Source of the DNA: a virus | IMG/VR virus record: IMGVR_UViG_3300005732_000008 | Span: 1-41,808 of that record | Direction: 5' to 3' (one strand) | DNA length: 41,808 nucleotides | Shown: piece after piece, positions 9,132-15,849 of the stretch | How the letters are laid out: every line of letters starts with the position of its first letter | Position numbering within the stretch: the stretch's first letter is position 1 | Notes under the pieces: generated by a model | What the model was told of the DNA's origin: nothing | The model's database searches: none | The model's input: the letters and a program-made list of their open reading frames with translations, nothing else | Position numbers and translations under genes: made by a program

Positions 9132-9411
9132 CGGAGGGCTCCGGGATGGTGGGGGATCTCAGCGCGCGGGATCTTCGGTCAGCCTCCAGGAAGCGTTTGC
9201 GGACGGCTGCGGACCGTGCCGCCTTGAGCCGCTGCGCGGCCTCCTTGGTCGACGCCATCGCTGCAACCTTTGACTGGTACCGGTGTCGTGCCATCTCCAT
9301 CTCTTGCTGCCTGCGGGGGAGTTGGTGAAAGCCTCCGATGGGCAGGCTGCGCTCGATCTCGATGGCCGCAATGGTCAGCTCGACCCGGCCGGATTTTGTG
9401 AAGTAAAATCC
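9124..9411 (-). CDS. Tail assembly chaperone, -1 frame extension (T part of a G-T fusion)
   Basis: This frame has no credible start of its own and overlaps the end of the upstream chaperone gene (9375-9758) in the -1 frame. It encodes a basic, helical segment (GRVELTIAAIEIERSLPIG then MEMARHRYQSKVAAMAS) of about 95 residues. It ends eight bases inside the tape measure gene. In most siphoviruses the two frames between tail tube and tape measure are joined by programmed -1 slippage to give a minor G-T product. The phase, overlap and candidate slippery site at 9405-9411 all fit. Expression as an independent protein is unlikely. Confidence 0.7.
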   Translation of the reverse strand, partial: GFYFTKSGRVELTIAAIEIERSLPIGGFHQLPRRQQEMEMARHRYQSKVAAMASTKEAAQRLKAARSAAVRKRFLEADRRSRALRSPTIPEPSDG

Positions 9412-9758
9412 ACGGCTTCGCTGACCTGCGCCTCTCGGGGGATAGAGTCGCTGATGAACTTGACTGCCGCGGACCCTGCCGCCCACAGGGATGGCCCCGG
9501 GGCGACCTCAAGCTTCCCCACCAGGTGGTCCATGATCACCACACCGTACCCGAGGATGTCCACACTGGTCAGGTTGAACCGGGGGAGGCTGACGGCATTG
9601 CGGTCCGCGGTCAAGCCAATGGCCGCGGCGTAGATGAATGCGACCTTCGGCCCATCATCCTGGTGCTTCAGGTATGCCTGCTCAAGCGCGACACGGGCAG
9701 ACCACGATGCGGGCTGCTGAAGCTCCAGCGTGCCCAGCGGGGCGAGTTCGATGTTCAT
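9375..9758 (-). CDS. Tail assembly chaperone (G-like)
   Basis: 127 residues starting MNIELAPLGTLELQQPASW. It is mainly helical (RVALEQAYLKHQDDGPKVAF) with no membrane or catalytic motif. It sits between the tail tube gene and the tape measure, where the chaperone that coats the tape measure before tube polymerisation is always encoded. The main product ends at the TGA at 9375-9377. A -1 shift at about 9408 would replace its last ten or so residues with the 9124-9411 frame and yield a protein of about 212 residues. Confidence 0.7.
   Translation of the reverse strand: MNIELAPLGTLELQQPASWSARVALEQAYLKHQDDGPKVAFIYAAAIGLTADRNAVSLPRFNLTSVDILGYGVVIMDHLVGKLEVAPGPSLWAAGSAAVKFISDSIPREAQVSEAVDFTSQNPAGSS
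9405..9411 (-). promoter_or_regulatory. Candidate -1 ribosomal frameshift site, GGATTTT
   Basis: Read on the minus strand, the heptamer is G GAT TTT in the G frame. Slipping back one base gives GGA TTT in the T frame. The A-site half (T TTT) re-pairs perfectly. The P-site half (GAT to GGA) relies on a wobble-type pairing, so the site is not the textbook form. It lies about ten codons before the G stop, the usual distance. Confidence 0.5.
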
Positions 9759-9785
9759 GGGTGGTTCTCTGGGTTTGGGGTCAGA

Positions 9786-10301
9786 TCAGGGGGCGGGTTC
9801 GCCAGTGTAGACAACGCCGCCGTAGCACTCGAAGCTCACCGAGAGCCGGTCGGGGTCGCCTTCGGAGAAGTCATAGGTGAAGATGCACGACGAGAAGGTA
9901 GCGGTGTGGTCGGTCGTCTCGGTGTGGTCGGAGCCCTCGATGGTCACGACCATGTCAAGGTTGTGTTCCTCATGCGCAACGTCTGCCTTGGTGACTGATG
10001 AGGCGCCCCCGGTGCCGTCCATGAAGTCGATCAGCGATGCTTTGCCTGACGCGCTGTCGGTCCATGCGCGGAAATCGACGGTGAATGAGCCGGTGATCGG
10101 CTGGTCATCGCCCTTTCGGCTGCCGACGATGATGCCGCGGTCACGGATCACGACCCGGTCAGGCTTGGGCTGGGAGTAGGAGAAGTCTCCGTCACCCTCA
10201 TAGGCGATGGTGAATGTGTCGGTGCCGCTGTCGCCCTGGAGGACGATCTGACCGTCCCGGCGTACCTTGACGGTCGTGGATGTGGGCGAGAATGCAGCCA
10301 T
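9786..10301 (-). CDS. Major tail tube protein
   Basis: 171 residues, acidic and beta-rich: MAAFSPTSTTVKVRRDGQIVL, then SFTVDFRAWTDSASGKASLIDFMDG and a C-terminal ..DRLSVSFECYGGVVY. This size, the alternating beta pattern and the phrase type ..TYDFSEGDPDRLSVSFE are usual for tail tube subunits. It is the last gene before the chaperone pair and follows the head-tail completion genes. AGAGG lies a few bases before the ATG, inside the end of the preceding gene. No Ig-like extension is seen. Tube proteins of this type stack as hexamers around the tape measure. Confidence 0.8.
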   Translation of the reverse strand: MAAFSPTSTTVKVRRDGQIVLQGDSGTDTFTIAYEGDGDFSYSQPKPDRVVIRDRGIIVGSRKGDDQPITGSFTVDFRAWTDSASGKASLIDFMDGTGGASSVTKADVAHEEHNLDMVVTIEGSDHTETTDHTATFSSCIFTYDFSEGDPDRLSVSFECYGGVVYTGEPAP

Positions 10302-10304
10302 TGG

Positions 10305-10664
10305 TCAGCCTCTGAAGGGGGTGATCGCGGCCTCGGAGAGGGCCTGCGCGATGGATGGGGCGGTCTGGCTGATGTCCTGCGACACCTCAGACTCGACGGT
10401 GGTGGGGTCGCCGGCCCGGTGGACGTAGCCAGCGTGGGGGAGCGGGTTGCGGACCACAGCAGCAGGACCACGCGGGTCCTGGAGCGGCCCGGACACCCAT
10501 GCGTCCGCGGTCTCTCCGGTGCGCACCGGAGTGCGGTCGATGGCGCGGGCGGTGATGTCGTCGGTCTGCGCGTTGAGCACTGCCTGGGCAGCAACCCGCG
10601 CTGCCCGTGATGCTTCGGTGAGGTCAGGCATTTCGCTGATCTCGATGCTGAATCGAACCGGCAT
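10305..10664 (-). CDS. HK97 gp10-like head-tail / tail completion protein
   Basis: 119 residues. After an N-terminal helix (DLTEASRAARVAAQAVLNAQT) it shows the arrangement TPVRTGETADAWVSGP...NPLPHAGYVHRAGDP, in which PVRTG followed by Y..VHR.G is characteristic of HK97 gp10-type neck or tail completion proteins. It starts at an ATG overlapping the preceding stop as TGATG and lies immediately before the tail tube gene. Its YVHRAGDPT segment resembles HVHRTGDPT in the protein at 11115-11570, suggesting a duplicated fold. Confidence 0.65.
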   Translation of the reverse strand: MPVRFSIEISEMPDLTEASRAARVAAQAVLNAQTDDITARAIDRTPVRTGETADAWVSGPLQDPRGPAAVVRNPLPHAGYVHRAGDPTTVESEVSQDISQTAPSIAQALSEAAITPFRG

Positions 10665-11122
10665 CAGCCCCCCAGCGACGTTTCACGCGTCACGGTGAAC
10701 GTCAGTGCGATGGCGAGGTGCTCCGCTTTGCCAGGCACGACAGCCCGGGTGGTGGACTCATGCCGGATGCGGAAGTTGAGCGGGTCCGACCATGACCGGA
10801 GCGTGAGGCGCTGGCGGATCTGGCCCTCAGCATCGTAGGCACTCCGTCTCGCTGCCCGCTGGTTGTGCGGGTTGATGCGATGGAGGAAGGTCACAACCAT
10901 GGTGTCATCGACGCGCTGCCTCACCCGCTCCCGGCCATTGCGGCGTGCGCGCACGGTGCGGGGGAACGCGACCCAGTAGCCGAGGTGTGCCAGTTGCTTG
11001 GGCGTGGCCGCGGGGAGTTCGATGCGGGGGATCAGGTTGAGCGTCTCCGCGCCTGATGCGGCAAACCCAGTGAGCCGGGACTCGACAGCGGACTCAACGG
11101 CGGAGAGGGTCGTGTCAGCCAA
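10664..11122 (-). CDS. Putative tail terminator / neck protein
   Basis: About 152 residues if the TTG at 11122 is used (LADTTLSAVESAVESRL), which overlaps the upstream stop by eight bases; longer in-frame versions run deep into the upstream gene. It begins with a helix, then has IPRIELPAATPKQLAHLGYWVAF and ends in a beta-rich portion with TRAVVPGKAEHLAIALTFTV. Size, mixed fold and position between two joining proteins and the tube gene match tail terminator proteins, which cap the tube and receive the head. No motif is decisive. Confidence 0.5.
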   Translation of the reverse strand: MADTTLSAVESAVESRLTGFAASGAETLNLIPRIELPAATPKQLAHLGYWVAFPRTVRARRNGRERVRQRVDDTMVVTFLHRINPHNQRAARRSAYDAEGQIRQRLTLRSWSDPLNFRIRHESTTRAVVPGKAEHLAIALTFTVTRETSLGG

Positions 11123-11570
11123 GGCGCACCCCCATCCGGCGCAGGTTGACCGCAAGCGATGAGCGGAGCGCCCGACGCACGCCAGCAACCGGGAGAACCG
11201 TTCCGGTTGGTCGGCGCTGTTGGGTGGTCAGGATTGCGTCGGTGAGGGTGCGGCGGATCTCCGGGCCGTAGCGAGACAGCGCCTCGGGGATCAGGGTGTA
11301 GAGCAGCGGGGTGGGGTCACCAGTGCGGTGGACGTGCTCTGCGTAGTCGGCATCGTTCATCAGCAGGATCGCGGGCGGGCTGGCCTGAACGTGGGCTGAC
11401 CACATGTCTCGACTGTGAGGGCCGGCGTGCTCACCGACAGGCCACCGGCCCTGGATGTACTCCACAACGTCCTCGACGAGCGGCTCAATGCTCTGGCGCT
11501 CGGCGGCGGTCAGGGCGCGGCCCCGGGTCAGGGTGGAGGCGAACGACAGTGAGATGGACTCCTCGATCAT
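11115..11570 (-). CDS. HK97 gp10-like head-tail joining protein
   Basis: 151 residues from the ATG at 11570, which forms an ATGA overlap with the stop of the connector gene and has AGAGG upstream; a GTG at 11588 is also possible. The middle shows GPHSRDMWSAHVQASPPAI then NDADYAEHVHRTGDPTPLL, similar in layout to the gp10-like protein at 10305-10664. The C-terminus is basic (RRALRSSLAVNLRRMGVRLG). The gene lies in the head-tail connector block. Confidence 0.6.
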   Translation of the reverse strand: MIEESISLSFASTLTRGRALTAAERQSIEPLVEDVVEYIQGRWPVGEHAGPHSRDMWSAHVQASPPAILLMNDADYAEHVHRTGDPTPLLYTLIPEALSRYGPEIRRTLTDAILTTQQRRPTGTVLPVAGVRRALRSSLAVNLRRMGVRLG

Positions 11571-12307
11571 CGTCTGCGCCTCTGCCACCGGCTGCGGGGG
11601 CTGGAGGTCAGCCGGAGGATCGAGGTTGCGCTAGTGCGCTCCTCCTCGTCAATGTCGCCCGTCTCGTTGGTGTCATACCGGAAGGCGATCGAAGCCATCG
11701 CCTCGTTGTACTCCCCCAGGTACTCCGCAGCGGCTTCCTTGTAGCGACCATCCCCAATGGCGATGTGCTGGTCGCGGTAGAACAGGTGCAGGCTGAGAGC
11801 AATGTGGGCGTCTGAAAGTTCGTAGCTGTCGAAGATGAGCCACGGACGGCGCCCCTTCCGCAGCAGATCGCGCTCGATGCGCTTGCGGGCACCCTCCCGC
11901 CACTTGCTGAGGTCAGTCACTGACGCCGGCACGATGTTCAGCAGGTCGCTGTCACGGTCGGTCAGGTCGGTGTCGGTGATGGTCGGGTAGAAGGCGTGCC
12001 GAACCAGGTGGCCCGAGCGGCGGAACGTGTAGTCTGTCCCGCCAATCGTGACGCTCCAGACCTCCAGGTAAAGGTCAGAGAGGCCCTCGTCCTCTGTCGT
12101 GGCAGCGGGGAGGGTGTAGGCAGCAGGCGGGCCGAGGGACGTGGCAGAGGCCGCATCCACGATGACCCGCCCGCCGATCTTGATGGTGACCGTCGCTGCC
12201 GAGCACGTCTGCTGTGCGCTGGCTGCGTTGTACACATCCAGGTCGAGCGACTGCTCCACGCCCCGAACCACGATCCGGGGGAGCTGATGGCGGACGGTCA
12301 GGGACAT
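11567..12307 (-). CDS. Head-tail connector / adaptor protein
   Basis: 246 residues. The N-terminal half is beta-rich (SLTVRHQLPRIVVRGVEQSL; TIKIGGRVIVDAASAT). The C-terminal half is helical, with WREGARKRIERDLLRKGRRPW, then ALSLHLFYRDQHIAIGDGRY and EYNEAMASIAFRYDTNET. The helical half resembles the gp6-type adaptor arrangement seen below the portal, while the beta N-terminus is an unusual addition. It ends in the very basic SPRSRWQRRRR and overlaps both neighbours. Function is assigned from the helical pattern and location. Confidence 0.55.
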   Translation of the reverse strand: MSLTVRHQLPRIVVRGVEQSLDLDVYNAASAQQTCSAATVTIKIGGRVIVDAASATSLGPPAAYTLPAATTEDEGLSDLYLEVWSVTIGGTDYTFRRSGHLVRHAFYPTITDTDLTDRDSDLLNIVPASVTDLSKWREGARKRIERDLLRKGRRPWLIFDSYELSDAHIALSLHLFYRDQHIAIGDGRYKEAAAEYLGEYNEAMASIAFRYDTNETGDIDEEERTSATSILRLTSSPRSRWQRRRR

Positions 12308-12657
12308 CAGACAGTGCTCAGGGCAACGCCGTCATTGGCAACCTCGCGCCACTTGAGCGCACCGGTCAGCAGTGCACCCCGAAGTTCGATGAAGTCGCCC
12401 GCATCGGCAAACGTCAGGGTGTTGTTGCCGGTCTGGTTGACCGTGGCTGCGATGGTGACCACAGCGTCCCCGCCGTCCGTGTTGAATAGGAGGATCGCGC
12501 TCTGACCGGGGAAGCGTGGGGAGCCCATGATTCGAGTCTCAGCGCCCGCCGTGTTCAGCGTGCAGACGAGGTTGTTGTGAAGCGGGACGAAGATCGTCCC
12601 ACCGTCGCCGGGATCGTTGATGTCGATCAGGATCGGGCTGCGTGGTTTTCCTGCCAT
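12307..12657 (-). CDS. Small structural protein, possible capsid decoration or head protein
   Basis: 116 residues, beta-rich and without Lys-rich or membrane segments: PILIDINDPGDGGTIFVPL, then QSAILLFNTDGGDAVVTIAAT and a short C-terminal KWREVANDGVALSTV. The Gly/Thr/Val-rich pattern is common in small capsid-surface proteins. It lies between the capsid genes and the connector and has TGATG-type overlap with the gene downstream. I cannot name the family. Confidence 0.45.
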   Translation of the reverse strand: MAGKPRSPILIDINDPGDGGTIFVPLHNNLVCTLNTAGAETRIMGSPRFPGQSAILLFNTDGGDAVVTIAATVNQTGNNTLTFADAGDFIELRGALLTGALKWREVANDGVALSTV

Positions 12658-12663
12658 GTCGGT

Positions 12664-12840
12664 TCACCTCTTCTTGGTGTGGGCCGGGTTCTGGAGTCTC
12701 CCCTCCCGCCTCAAGCGGTCATGCCTGAGGGCCTGTTCGCGTGCCTTGCGGGCCGCGTACTCTGGGGATGCTCCGTTGTCTCGGAGTTGCTTTTCAAAGC
12801 GGTCTTTGGTCGCGCGCACGCCGGGCAGTTCGCCGCTCAT
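12664..12840 (-). CDS. 58-residue basic protein of the head module
   Basis: MSGELPGVRATKDRF to the end PAHTKKR, 58 residues, highly charged and helical. The ATG at 12840 overlaps the upstream stop as ATGA; a longer in-frame version would cut far into that gene and is unlikely. It has no hydrophobic segment. It stops six bases before the next start. The role is unknown, though small basic proteins in this position may be head-completion or DNA-contact proteins. Confidence 0.55.
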   Translation of the reverse strand: MSGELPGVRATKDRFEKQLRDNGASPEYAARKAREQALRHDRLRREGRLQNPAHTKKR

Positions 12841-13577
12841 GATGCCTCGGGGGTGGGTGCGGTCTTGCGGCGGGTGCGCTTGCGGGGGGTGGCGGCGGGC
12901 GCCATGGTGATGCCAGCACTGAGGGCGTAGTCGTCCCAATCGGCGTTGATGCCGTCGCGAATCGCTGCCCACTGCTCATACCGCTGCTTGAGGTGCGGGT
13001 TGTTGTGCATCCGGGCACCGATGAGGTTCATGCGCTCGCTGCAGTTGTTGAGCAGCATCGCCTTGACCTCGGGGATCATGGGCGAGAGCACGCCGGAGTC
13101 ACGGACGCCGAGCCGGAACGCGCGGAACAGGTTGACCGCCTCGTCTCGGTTGTGCAGGGCGCGCCCGTTGGGGAGAACGGTGACCTCCTCGCCGGGCTCG
13201 GTGAAGCTCTTGCCGCCGCCCACCGTCTCGATGTAGCCGACGTAGTGCTGGCACTCTTTCGGCAGGCGCTGGTCTGCGGGGTTGATGAGCATGCCGCCCT
13301 GTGCTGCGTGCCCCTGGATTGCGCCGGTCAGGTCGAGGCGTCCGTTGACGTTCCGGACGCCGTTGGCTCCTGCCTTGGCGACGATCTTCTTAAGCTTCGG
13401 GAGGAACCCCCATGCTTCGCCGGTCGCGGGGTTGATCTCTGCGACGTACTCCCATCCCTGGGGGTAGTGGATGTACACGAACCGGGGGTGCCGGTTCTCC
13501 TTCGGGATGTTCGGGCGCTCGTCGGTGGTCACATCGACAATGTGACGCTGTACCTTTGCGCGGGTCGGCTGAAGCAT
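12837..13577 (-). CDS. Unknown head-module protein
   Basis: 246 residues. It contains HPRFVYIHYPQGWEYVAEINPATGEAW style globular sequence, a Gly-rich segment (YIETVGGGKSFTEPG), a stretch RDEAVNLFRAFRLGVRDSG, and a basic C-terminal tail of about 15 residues (PRKRTRRKTAPTPEAS). It is placed directly after the major capsid gene, a spot often used for head-completion or minor head proteins. No enzyme motif was found. The basic tail may contact DNA. Confidence 0.5.
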   Translation of the reverse strand: MLQPTRAKVQRHIVDVTTDERPNIPKENRHPRFVYIHYPQGWEYVAEINPATGEAWGFLPKLKKIVAKAGANGVRNVNGRLDLTGAIQGHAAQGGMLINPADQRLPKECQHYVGYIETVGGGKSFTEPGEEVTVLPNGRALHNRDEAVNLFRAFRLGVRDSGVLSPMIPEVKAMLLNNCSERMNLIGARMHNNPHLKQRYEQWAAIRDGINADWDDYALSAGITMAPAATPRKRTRRKTAPTPEAS

Positions 13578-13621
13578 GGTGGTTCTCTTTGGTTGGGGTG
13601 GGGTGTCGTCAGGGCGCCGGA

Positions 13622-14563
13622 TCAGGCGTCGGAGACGATCTCGACACCGCGCGCATCCTCGATCTCGACGACGGAGGGGTACGCGGAGGCGATGGCGCTC
13701 GTCATGCCGTTGCCAGCATCGCGGCTGCGCTCGACCAGCATCTGATCACCGGCCTCTGCCAGCACGTCCTGCGGGTTGACGTGGCCGCCGAGGCGGCTGA
13801 CGGGGCCGAGGGTGTAGCCGAAGCAGCCCTGGCCAAACATCGCGCCGGAGCGGTCTGCGCCACCAGCCACGGTGGTCACCGAGTCGGACTGGTAGAAGTC
13901 GATGCCGTTCCAGGTGCCCTGGAAGCCCGGACCCTTGGTGGCGAGCATCTCAGCAGAGGCGGCAACGAACTGAATCGCGCCAGTCTCGCCGCGCAGGGAG
14001 GTGCGGAAGTCGTTCATCTGCTGGTTGTGCAGAACGGAGACGTAGGGGTTGGTGGCGGTCGCGGCGACGTTGGAGCCGTTGAGCTGGAACTGTGCGGCGT
14101 AGATGTCATCCACGGTCAGGTCGACGCCAGAGCCGGGGCCGACATCGTTGGCGAGGCTGGGGAACAGCGCGCAGATGAGGTCGGTCATGGTCAGAGCAAG
14201 GCCCTGCATGAGCTTCATGACCACGCGGTCCAGGTCGATGACGCCACCGGAGACACCGAGCAGGTCGGTGAGCTGGTAGACGCGCTTGTAACGGGCCAGA
14301 ACGAGGCTGAACTTGCTGGTGGTGTAGGCGGCGTTCGTGACGTTGCTGCCGTCCGTCTCGGAGGTCGCGGCGGTCATCGCGCCGGGGACAGCATCAAGGG
14401 TCACGTCGAGGGTGTCACTGCCGACGCCGTTGAACGGAACGAACGTCATGACGGAGCGGAGGTCGCTCGGGTCGTAGAGTTGCTCGAACAGGAGGTCAGA
14501 GAGGAGGGCTGCGACCTGACCACCGTTGGTCTGGAGCAGCGCGTGCGAGATTTCATTGGCCAT
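13622..14563 (-). CDS. Major capsid protein (HK97-fold)
   Basis: 313 residues. The sequence is acidic with the familiar capsid flow: an N-terminal helix (EISHALLQTNGGQVAALL), a beta region (FVPFNGVGSDTLDVTLDAV), a YTTSKFSLVLARYKRVYQL stretch, a long spine-like helix near residues 110-135, then beta segments with GTWNGIDFYQSDSV and VEIEDARGVEIVSDA at the end. It follows a scaffold-like gene and a portal gene, the normal order. It has its own candidate promoter at 14650-14677 and a TGGAG ribosome site. No N-terminal prodomain is obvious. Confidence 0.85.
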   Translation of the reverse strand: MANEISHALLQTNGGQVAALLSDLLFEQLYDPSDLRSVMTFVPFNGVGSDTLDVTLDAVPGAMTAATSETDGSNVTNAAYTTSKFSLVLARYKRVYQLTDLLGVSGGVIDLDRVVMKLMQGLALTMTDLICALFPSLANDVGPGSGVDLTVDDIYAAQFQLNGSNVAATATNPYVSVLHNQQMNDFRTSLRGETGAIQFVAASAEMLATKGPGFQGTWNGIDFYQSDSVTTVAGGADRSGAMFGQGCFGYTLGPVSRLGGHVNPQDVLAEAGDQMLVERSRDAGNGMTSAIASAYPSVVEIEDARGVEIVSDA

Positions 14564-14649
14564 GGTGGTGGCTCCATTGAGTCAGGGGTCAGGGCGCATT
14601 GTGTCGGTTGCCACCGTGACCCCGTTGTCGGAGGGGAGCCCGCATCCTC

Positions 14650-14677
14650 ATTTTACCGCACTGCCCCAATATCGCAA
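14650..14677 (-). promoter_or_regulatory. Candidate sigma70-type promoter for the major capsid gene
   Basis: On the minus strand TTGCGA is followed, after 16 bases, by TAAAAT, about 90 bases before the capsid start. The surrounding 134-base gap between scaffold and capsid genes is the largest in the head region and is locally AT-richer. The gap also contains a GGGGTCA...TGACCCC inverted repeat. A separate promoter would allow the high capsid output needed. Confidence 0.4.
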
Positions 14678-14697
14678 CAATGCGGCGGTTTCTTGCT

Positions 14698-15534
14698 CTA
14701 CTGTTGCAGCTGGCGCAACAGTGCGTCACGGACAGCGCCGGGGAGCCGTCCGCCGTTCTGCTTCTTGATGCGCTGGATCTCTGCGTTGGTGTAGGTCTTG
14801 ACCGGCGCCGGGGTCGGGCGGGTGCCGCCATTGGGGTTGCCGGTCGGGGCACCGAGGGCTCCTCCCTGCTGGCCGAACGCCTGCTGCATCAGGGACACCA
14901 TCTGCTGTACAGGGGTCTGGGGCGCTGCGGGCTGCGACGGGCCGGCGGTGAGGGCAGTCAGGAACGCCTCAGCAGCCTGCTCGGGGGTCATGGTGCCTGC
15001 CTCGACGGCGGCAAAGAGCCCGCTGACCTGCTCGGTGCGGGGGTCGGGGCCGGCTGCACGCTTGAGGTGGGGGGCGTACAGTGGGTCGTTCGCCTCCTCT
15101 ACCGTGGTCAGCCAAGCGTCGAAGGTCGGGGGCTCCTCCTGCCCGGCGGTCGCCTTCTCGTAGCCGCTCAGGAGGAAGTCCTGGATGCTGTCGTGAGCGA
15201 GGGCAGGACGCTGGCTGGAGAGGCGAGCCATGGCGATGCGGTGCGCGGCAGCGGTCTTGTACTTGCTCAGCGCAGCCTCAAGTTCCTCGGCGCGGGTCGC
15301 TTTCGGCGTGAGGTCCGCCATCTGGGCGCGCAGCGTCTCGATCTCTGCAGCGAGGGTGGTTGCCTGCTGCTCGAACTGCCGACGCTTCTCCGTCTCCTCA
15401 CGGACGCGCCAGGACGGGACCATGTTGGCCGGCTCGTGGGGCTGCGGGATGGGGGTCGCGATGGGCTGGGGTGCTGGCGCAGGGGTGGGTGCCGGGGCCG
15501 GCTGTGCGACGGGCTTCGGTGCGGGTGTGCTCAT
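14698..15534 (-). CDS. Scaffolding protein
   Basis: 278 residues. It begins with a Pro/Ala-rich disordered region (residues 1-35), followed by a long coiled coil from about residue 42 to 100 (EETEKRRQFEQQATTLAAEI and AEELEAALSKYKTAAAH). The second half is mixed, with a Gln/Gly-rich stretch near residue 220 and a basic C-terminal helix (NAEIQRIKKQNGGRLPG). This architecture, and its position between portal and major capsid genes, fits an internal scaffold that binds the capsid protein through its basic C-terminal end. No protease motif is seen. Confidence 0.75.
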   Translation of the reverse strand: MSTPAPKPVAQPAPAPTPAPAPQPIATPIPQPHEPANMVPSWRVREETEKRRQFEQQATTLAAEIETLRAQMADLTPKATRAEELEAALSKYKTAAAHRIAMARLSSQRPALAHDSIQDFLLSGYEKATAGQEEPPTFDAWLTTVEEANDPLYAPHLKRAAGPDPRTEQVSGLFAAVEAGTMTPEQAAEAFLTALTAGPSQPAAPQTPVQQMVSLMQQAFGQQGGALGAPTGNPNGGTRPTPAPVKTYTNAEIQRIKKQNGGRLPGAVRDALLRQLQQ

Positions 15535-15541
15535 GGTTCTC

Positions 15542-15847
15542 TCAGTGCGTGAGGGTTGAGGGGTTGGGGCGCTCGATCATGGCCTTGATGGCCTCAAGGG
15601 CCTTGTCGGGGTCGGCGATGCGTGCGAGCCGTGGGGTGCGGGCGATGCGGGTTCCGTTCGCGGTGATGATCTTCCAGCCGGTTGGGACCGGTCGCATCCC
15701 GGGCGCTGCCTCCAGGTGGCGGGTGAAGGCCACGCCATCATCCACGCTGAGGCCCATTCGGGCGGCGAGGACGGCGACCTTCTCGAACCGCGCATGCCAC
15801 GCGGCCATCATCTCGCTGATCTGCTGGATTGCTGGCTCTGGGTTCAT
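15542..15847 (-). CDS. Small protein between portal and scaffold
   Basis: 101 residues from the ATG at 15847 (MNPEPAIQQISEMMAAW), which has GGGAG five bases upstream; a GTG at 15853 would make a GTGA overlap with the portal stop. It is helical, with MAAWHARFEKVAVLAARMGL and a repeat-like ADPDKALEAIKAMIERPN at the end. It has no membrane segment. I do not recognise it; the placement suggests a minor head protein. Confidence 0.5.
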   Translation of the reverse strand: MNPEPAIQQISEMMAAWHARFEKVAVLAARMGLSVDDGVAFTRHLEAAPGMRPVPTGWKIITANGTRIARTPRLARIADPDKALEAIKAMIERPNPSTLTH

Positions 15848-15849
15848 GC

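Noticed and set aside
9124-9486. Independent 120-residue gene starting at 9486
   Set aside because: Its first 25 residues lie antiphase inside the chaperone gene without a ribosome site and are Arg/Gly junk; a -1 extension explains the frame better.
13556-14794. Plus-strand open frame of 412 codons opposite the major capsid gene
   Set aside because: It is Gly/Val/Ala/His-rich antisense of a high-GC gene, crosses two real genes and the intergenic gap, and shows no fold or start signal.
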